Below are positions 13,831 through 15,534 of a DNA stretch of 15,534 nucleotides, piece after piece; position 1 is the stretch's first letter; every line of letters begins with the position of its first letter. The notes below the pieces were generated by a model. The model had not been told where the DNA came from. It saw nothing but the letters and a program-made list of their open reading frames with translations, and searched no databases. The stretch is from NCBI GenBank assembly GCA_003972865.1, contig QOAX01000033.1, positions 1 through 15,534 of the forward strand, read 5' to 3'. Origin of the DNA: Verrucomicrobiota bacterium. Lineage in GTDB: Bacteria; Verrucomicrobiota; Verrucomicrobiia; Limisphaerales; UBA1096. Both the position numbers and the translations under genes were made by a program.

Positions 13831-14439
13831 ATGGTTCGCGAGTTGACAGACAATCACGACCAGTTGTGGAACGGATACAGCCAAGTGTTCCTGGAAATGG
13901 ACGACTTGTCGCTCGCGCGCTGGATGGCGCAGACGCTGGGCCAATTTTCCGGGCACGCCTGGCGGCTCTCCCATCCGCTGCTGATGACCTACGAACTGGC
14001 GGCGCACGCGGCACACGACCGTCAGATCTGGCTCAAGGGCATGGGCATCATCCCCGCCGAGTACACCGCCGCCGAGTGTTGCCGCGCCCCGCTGCTGCCG
14101 GTGCTCTCGCGCGACGTGTTCAACTTTGGCCTGGTCTGCAAACATTGCGGCGAAACCTGCGTCGCGTTCGCTGATCTGCCAGAAGAGTTGAAGCCGCGCA
14201 TCGACAAGTGGTCGTCGGATTACGACGAGGCTCACGGCGTGGCTCACTGGGAGGAGGACGGCAAAAAACTGCCGCCCGACTACGACAAGCTGTTCGAGCT
14301 GGCGGCACAGTCCGCGGAAAAGCTGCTGGCCCAGGCAGGTTCCGAGTTGGCCCCGTCGCTGCTCGAGTTATACCCGGCGGTGGCGTGGGAGGACCAGGAC
14401 GAATGCCTCGAGGTTCGGCCCGAGGATGTCGATATTTGA
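13831..14439 (+). CDS. Hypothetical protein with CxxC zinc-binding-like cluster
   Basis: This 202-residue cytosolic protein is of unrecognised family. The N-terminal third is helical and rich in His and Trp (residues 8-65). A cysteine cluster follows: C83-C84, then C103-x2-C106-x3-C110 in a VCKHCGETC context, which resembles a zinc-ribbon half. The C-terminal half is acidic and helical. It has no signal peptide or membrane segment. The ATG at 13831 is the first in frame; no Shine-Dalgarno is present and a TACAAT box lies 9 bases upstream, so the message may be nearly leaderless. It is divergent from recG and convergent with the 92-residue gene, 7 bases away. Function unknown. Confidence 0.78.
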   Translation: MVRELTDNHDQLWNGYSQVFLEMDDLSLARWMAQTLGQFSGHAWRLSHPLLMTYELAAHAAHDRQIWLKGMGIIPAEYTAAECCRAPLLPVLSRDVFNFGLVCKHCGETCVAFADLPEELKPRIDKWSSDYDEAHGVAHWEEDGKKLPPDYDKLFELAAQSAEKLLAQAGSELAPSLLELYPAVAWEDQDECLEVRPEDVDI

Positions 14440-14446
14440 TGTCGTC

Positions 14447-14725
14447 TCAAACCTGGTCTTTCTGGTCCGGAAACTTCTCCTTGATCGTCCGGACGAGTCG
14501 CTGCTCATCGGCCGGTACCATCTTTCGTCGGGGGATGCGCCGTCGGACGCTGTCAAGCAGCTCCATCCAGTCCTCAAACGCCGGCTCGGGGTACACCTCC
14601 CAATTCTCGAAACGCCGTTCGCGCTGGAAAAACTTCCACGTGCCGCGCTCGTTGCGGGCGTAGCACTCCATTCGTTCGCCGTACTCGTCGCGCCGCTTCC
14701 AGCTGATCTCGCCCTTGGCCCCCAT
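14447..14725 (-). CDS. Small hypothetical protein (92 residues)
   Basis: This small soluble protein is charged and Trp-rich (W9, W30, W42, W53). It has an N-terminal beta-rich part containing GTWKFFQRERRFENWEV and a C-terminal helical part with DWMELLDSVRRRIPRR and a tail helix. No named domain is recognised. The ATG at 14725 is chosen because it lies 1 base after the ispF stop (TGA-C-ATG), the classic layout for translational coupling; a longer frame back to 14863 would overlap ispF and looks like shadow sequence. It is the last gene of the methyltransferase-ispF group. RNA or nucleotide binding is possible from the basic aromatic character but is a guess. Confidence 0.75.
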   Translation of the reverse strand: MGAKGEISWKRRDEYGERMECYARNERGTWKFFQRERRFENWEVYPEPAFEDWMELLDSVRRRIPRRKMVPADEQRLVRTIKEKFPDQKDQV

Positions 14726-14726
14726 G

Positions 14727-15206
14727 TCAGTCCGGCATGTTGACGCCCGCAACGGCCATCGCGGCCATGCCCTCCCCGCGCCCGAGGAACCCGAGTAGTT
14801 CATTCGTCGTCGCCTTGATACCAACCTGATCCGGAGAAATGTACAGCGCCTGGGCGACCGCAACTTTCATCGCCGGAATGTGGGGGAGAATTTTTGGGGC
14901 CTCGGCGATCAGCGTGGCGTCGATGTTCACAATTTTGCCACCCCCATTGCTGACAAGCTCGGCCGCCTTCTCCAAAAAGATCCGGCTCGGCGCATCCTTC
15001 CACTGCGAATCGCTTGGCGGGAAAAAACTGCCGATGTCGCCTTGGCCAATCGCCCCCAGCACCGCGTCGCAGATTGCATGCATCAGCACGTCGGCGTCGG
15101 AGTGACCGTCGAGCCCTTTGTCGTGCTCGATCTTCACGCCGCCAAGCCAAAGCGGCCGCCCCTCCAAGAGGCGATGCACATCGTAACCAATTCCAGTATG
15201 AACCAC
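14727..15206 (-). CDS. ispF: 2-C-methyl-D-erythritol 2,4-cyclodiphosphate synthase
   Basis: IspF catalyses the fifth step of the MEP isoprenoid pathway, cyclising CDP-ME 2-phosphate to MEcPP with release of CMP, as a cytosolic trimer. The 159-residue protein shows the metal ligands D9, H11 (GYDVHRL) and H43, the signature DGHSDADVLMHA (33-44), the CDP-binding KATTNE (131-136) and GRGEG (142-146). Length is standard. The start is GTG at 15206. A perfect TATAAT on the minus strand ends 6 bases before it, and no Shine-Dalgarno is present, so a leaderless message is possible. It overlaps nothing but sits 17 bases after the methyltransferase stop. Confidence 0.97.
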   Translation of the reverse strand: MVHTGIGYDVHRLLEGRPLWLGGVKIEHDKGLDGHSDADVLMHAICDAVLGAIGQGDIGSFFPPSDSQWKDAPSRIFLEKAAELVSNGGGKIVNIDATLIAEAPKILPHIPAMKVAVAQALYISPDQVGIKATTNELLGFLGRGEGMAAMAVAGVNMPD

Positions 15207-15212
15207 GGCCGG

Positions 15213-15240
15213 ATTATAGTGAGCTACTCCGCTTGGCCAA
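15213..15240 (-). promoter_or_regulatory. Candidate promoter in front of ispF, built partly on the palindrome
   Basis: On the minus strand a perfect TATAAT (15218-15213) lies 16 bases after TTGGCC (15240-15235; four of six matches to -35), which is half of the palindrome CTTGGCCAAG. Transcription would start near 15206-15207, at the ispF GTG. Six of six at -10 is unusual in this GC-rich sequence. Confidence 0.35.
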
Positions 15241-15534
15241 GGGCGAACATGGCGATGCCGGCGGCGACGGAGGCGTTGAGGGAGTTGATGCGGCCGCGCT
15301 GGGTGATGCCCACCACGTCGTCGGCCATGTTGAGGATGAACTGGCCGACGGAGCGATCCTCCCCGCCGATCACGAGCAGCAGTTTTTCCGGCTTGGCCGC
15401 GGCGAGCGCCTCCAGCGACGATTTGCCGGCCATGTCCAGTGCGGCGATGCGGTAGCCGGCCTCGGCGGCTTTGCGGGCGTAGCCGGTGGCGGAGTCGCTG
15501 CGGCAGATTTTCATGAACTCCGTCGCACCGGCGC
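15224..15534 (-). CDS. SpoU/TrmH-family RNA 2'-O-methyltransferase, partial
   Basis: This is the C-terminal part of a SPOUT-class methyltransferase that uses S-adenosylmethionine to methylate a ribose 2'-OH in rRNA or tRNA. At least 103 codons are present and the 5' end lies beyond the window. The knotted-fold motifs are visible: SAM-loop motif 2 as LLLVIGGEDRSVG, and motif 3 as ITQRGRINSLNASVAAGIAMF, with a preceding GATEFMKICR-type strand. The second motif reads GGEDRSVG rather than the common GSEGxG, a tolerated variant. The frame is open to the window edge, so the ATG at 15514 is internal rather than the start. It is followed 17 bases later by ispF on the same strand. Confidence 0.88.
   Translation of the reverse strand, partial: AGATEFMKICRSDSATGYARKAAEAGYRIAALDMAGKSSLEALAAAKPEKLLLVIGGEDRSVGQFILNMADDVVGITQRGRINSLNASVAAGIAMFALGQAE
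15232..15241. repeat. CTTGGCCAAG palindrome, site 9
   Basis: Exact copy at the 3' end of the methyltransferase gene, read in phase LGQ, and placed where it could supply a -35 element for ispF. Seven further sites match the core TTGGCCAA only: 2212, 4910, 9753, 9922, 11454, 13706 and 15042. Confidence 0.9.

Noticed and set aside
11780..13846. 688-codon open frame on the plus strand opposite recG
   Set aside because: The minus strand encodes a full set of RecG helicase motifs. The opposite frame is open because of GC-rich codon bias and shows no domain, only His/Arg/Leu-rich low-complexity translation.
13739..14014. N-terminal extension of recG to 14014
   Set aside because: The extra residues are Arg/Ala/Pro-rich, antisense to the divergent Cys-rich gene, and unlike any RecG N-terminus. 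The GTG at 13738 fits the family start.
13270..14247. 325-codon minus-strand frame across recG and the Cys-rich gene
   Set aside because: It is an out-of-phase shadow of two better-supported genes, with translation dominated by Arg/Ser/Ala.
1..15534. tRNA, rRNA, CRISPR, insertion sequence or phage genes
   Set aside because: No tRNA cloverleaf, direct-repeat array, transposase motif or terminal inverted repeat pair was seen by eye on either strand.

Overview
The window looks like a chromosomal stretch of a GC-rich, Gram-negative-type bacterium, most likely a Verrucomicrobiota/PVC lineage. This is inference from gene content: a sialate O-acetylesterase-type SGNH enzyme, a VTC-domain/DUF4956 pair, and a secreted hypothetical protein with the short C-terminal beta domain ending in FFRLR that is common in secreted proteins of that phylum. 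No rRNA marker is present. There are no tRNAs, CRISPR arrays, insertion sequences or phage genes. The first ~1 kb is clearly more AT-rich than the rest.

Layout. 1-926 (minus): a GDP-L-fucose synthase gene whose C-terminus appears frameshifted. 1101-2990 (plus): a ClC anion channel/transporter with two CBS domains. 3027-5675 (minus): a tight three-gene operon, read VTC polyphosphate-polymerase domain protein, then DUF4956 membrane protein, then HlyD-type membrane-fusion protein. 5885-8310 (plus): a secreted coiled-coil/TPR protein followed by YjbQ, ending at a candidate terminator. 8376-11744 (plus): sialate O-acetylesterase, a secreted hypothetical protein and a TatD-family metal hydrolase. 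11741-13738 (minus): RecG helicase, tail to tail with tatD and divergent from a Cys-rich hypothetical gene (13831-14439, plus). 14447-15534 (minus): the 5'-truncated (window edge) SpoU/TrmH RNA methyltransferase, then ispF, then a 92-residue hypothetical protein.

Two things stand out. First, the perfect palindrome CTTGGCCAAG occurs nine times and its core TTGGCCAA sixteen times in 15.5 kb, in all three codon phases and between genes. This is a DNA-level repeated signal, comparable in style to cyanobacterial HIP1 or to DNA-uptake sequences. Second, the VTC-DUF4956-HlyD operon joins a polyphosphate-polymerase-like catalytic domain to an integral membrane protein and a periplasmic adaptor. That suggests, without proving, a polyphosphate or polyanion synthesis-and-export machine. 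The remaining genes are housekeeping (recG, ispF, RNA methyltransferase, tatD, yjbQ) or carbohydrate/envelope functions (fucose synthase, sialate esterase, secreted proteins). Recognisable Shine-Dalgarno sequences are scarce, and several genes have promoter-like -10 boxes almost touching the start codon.
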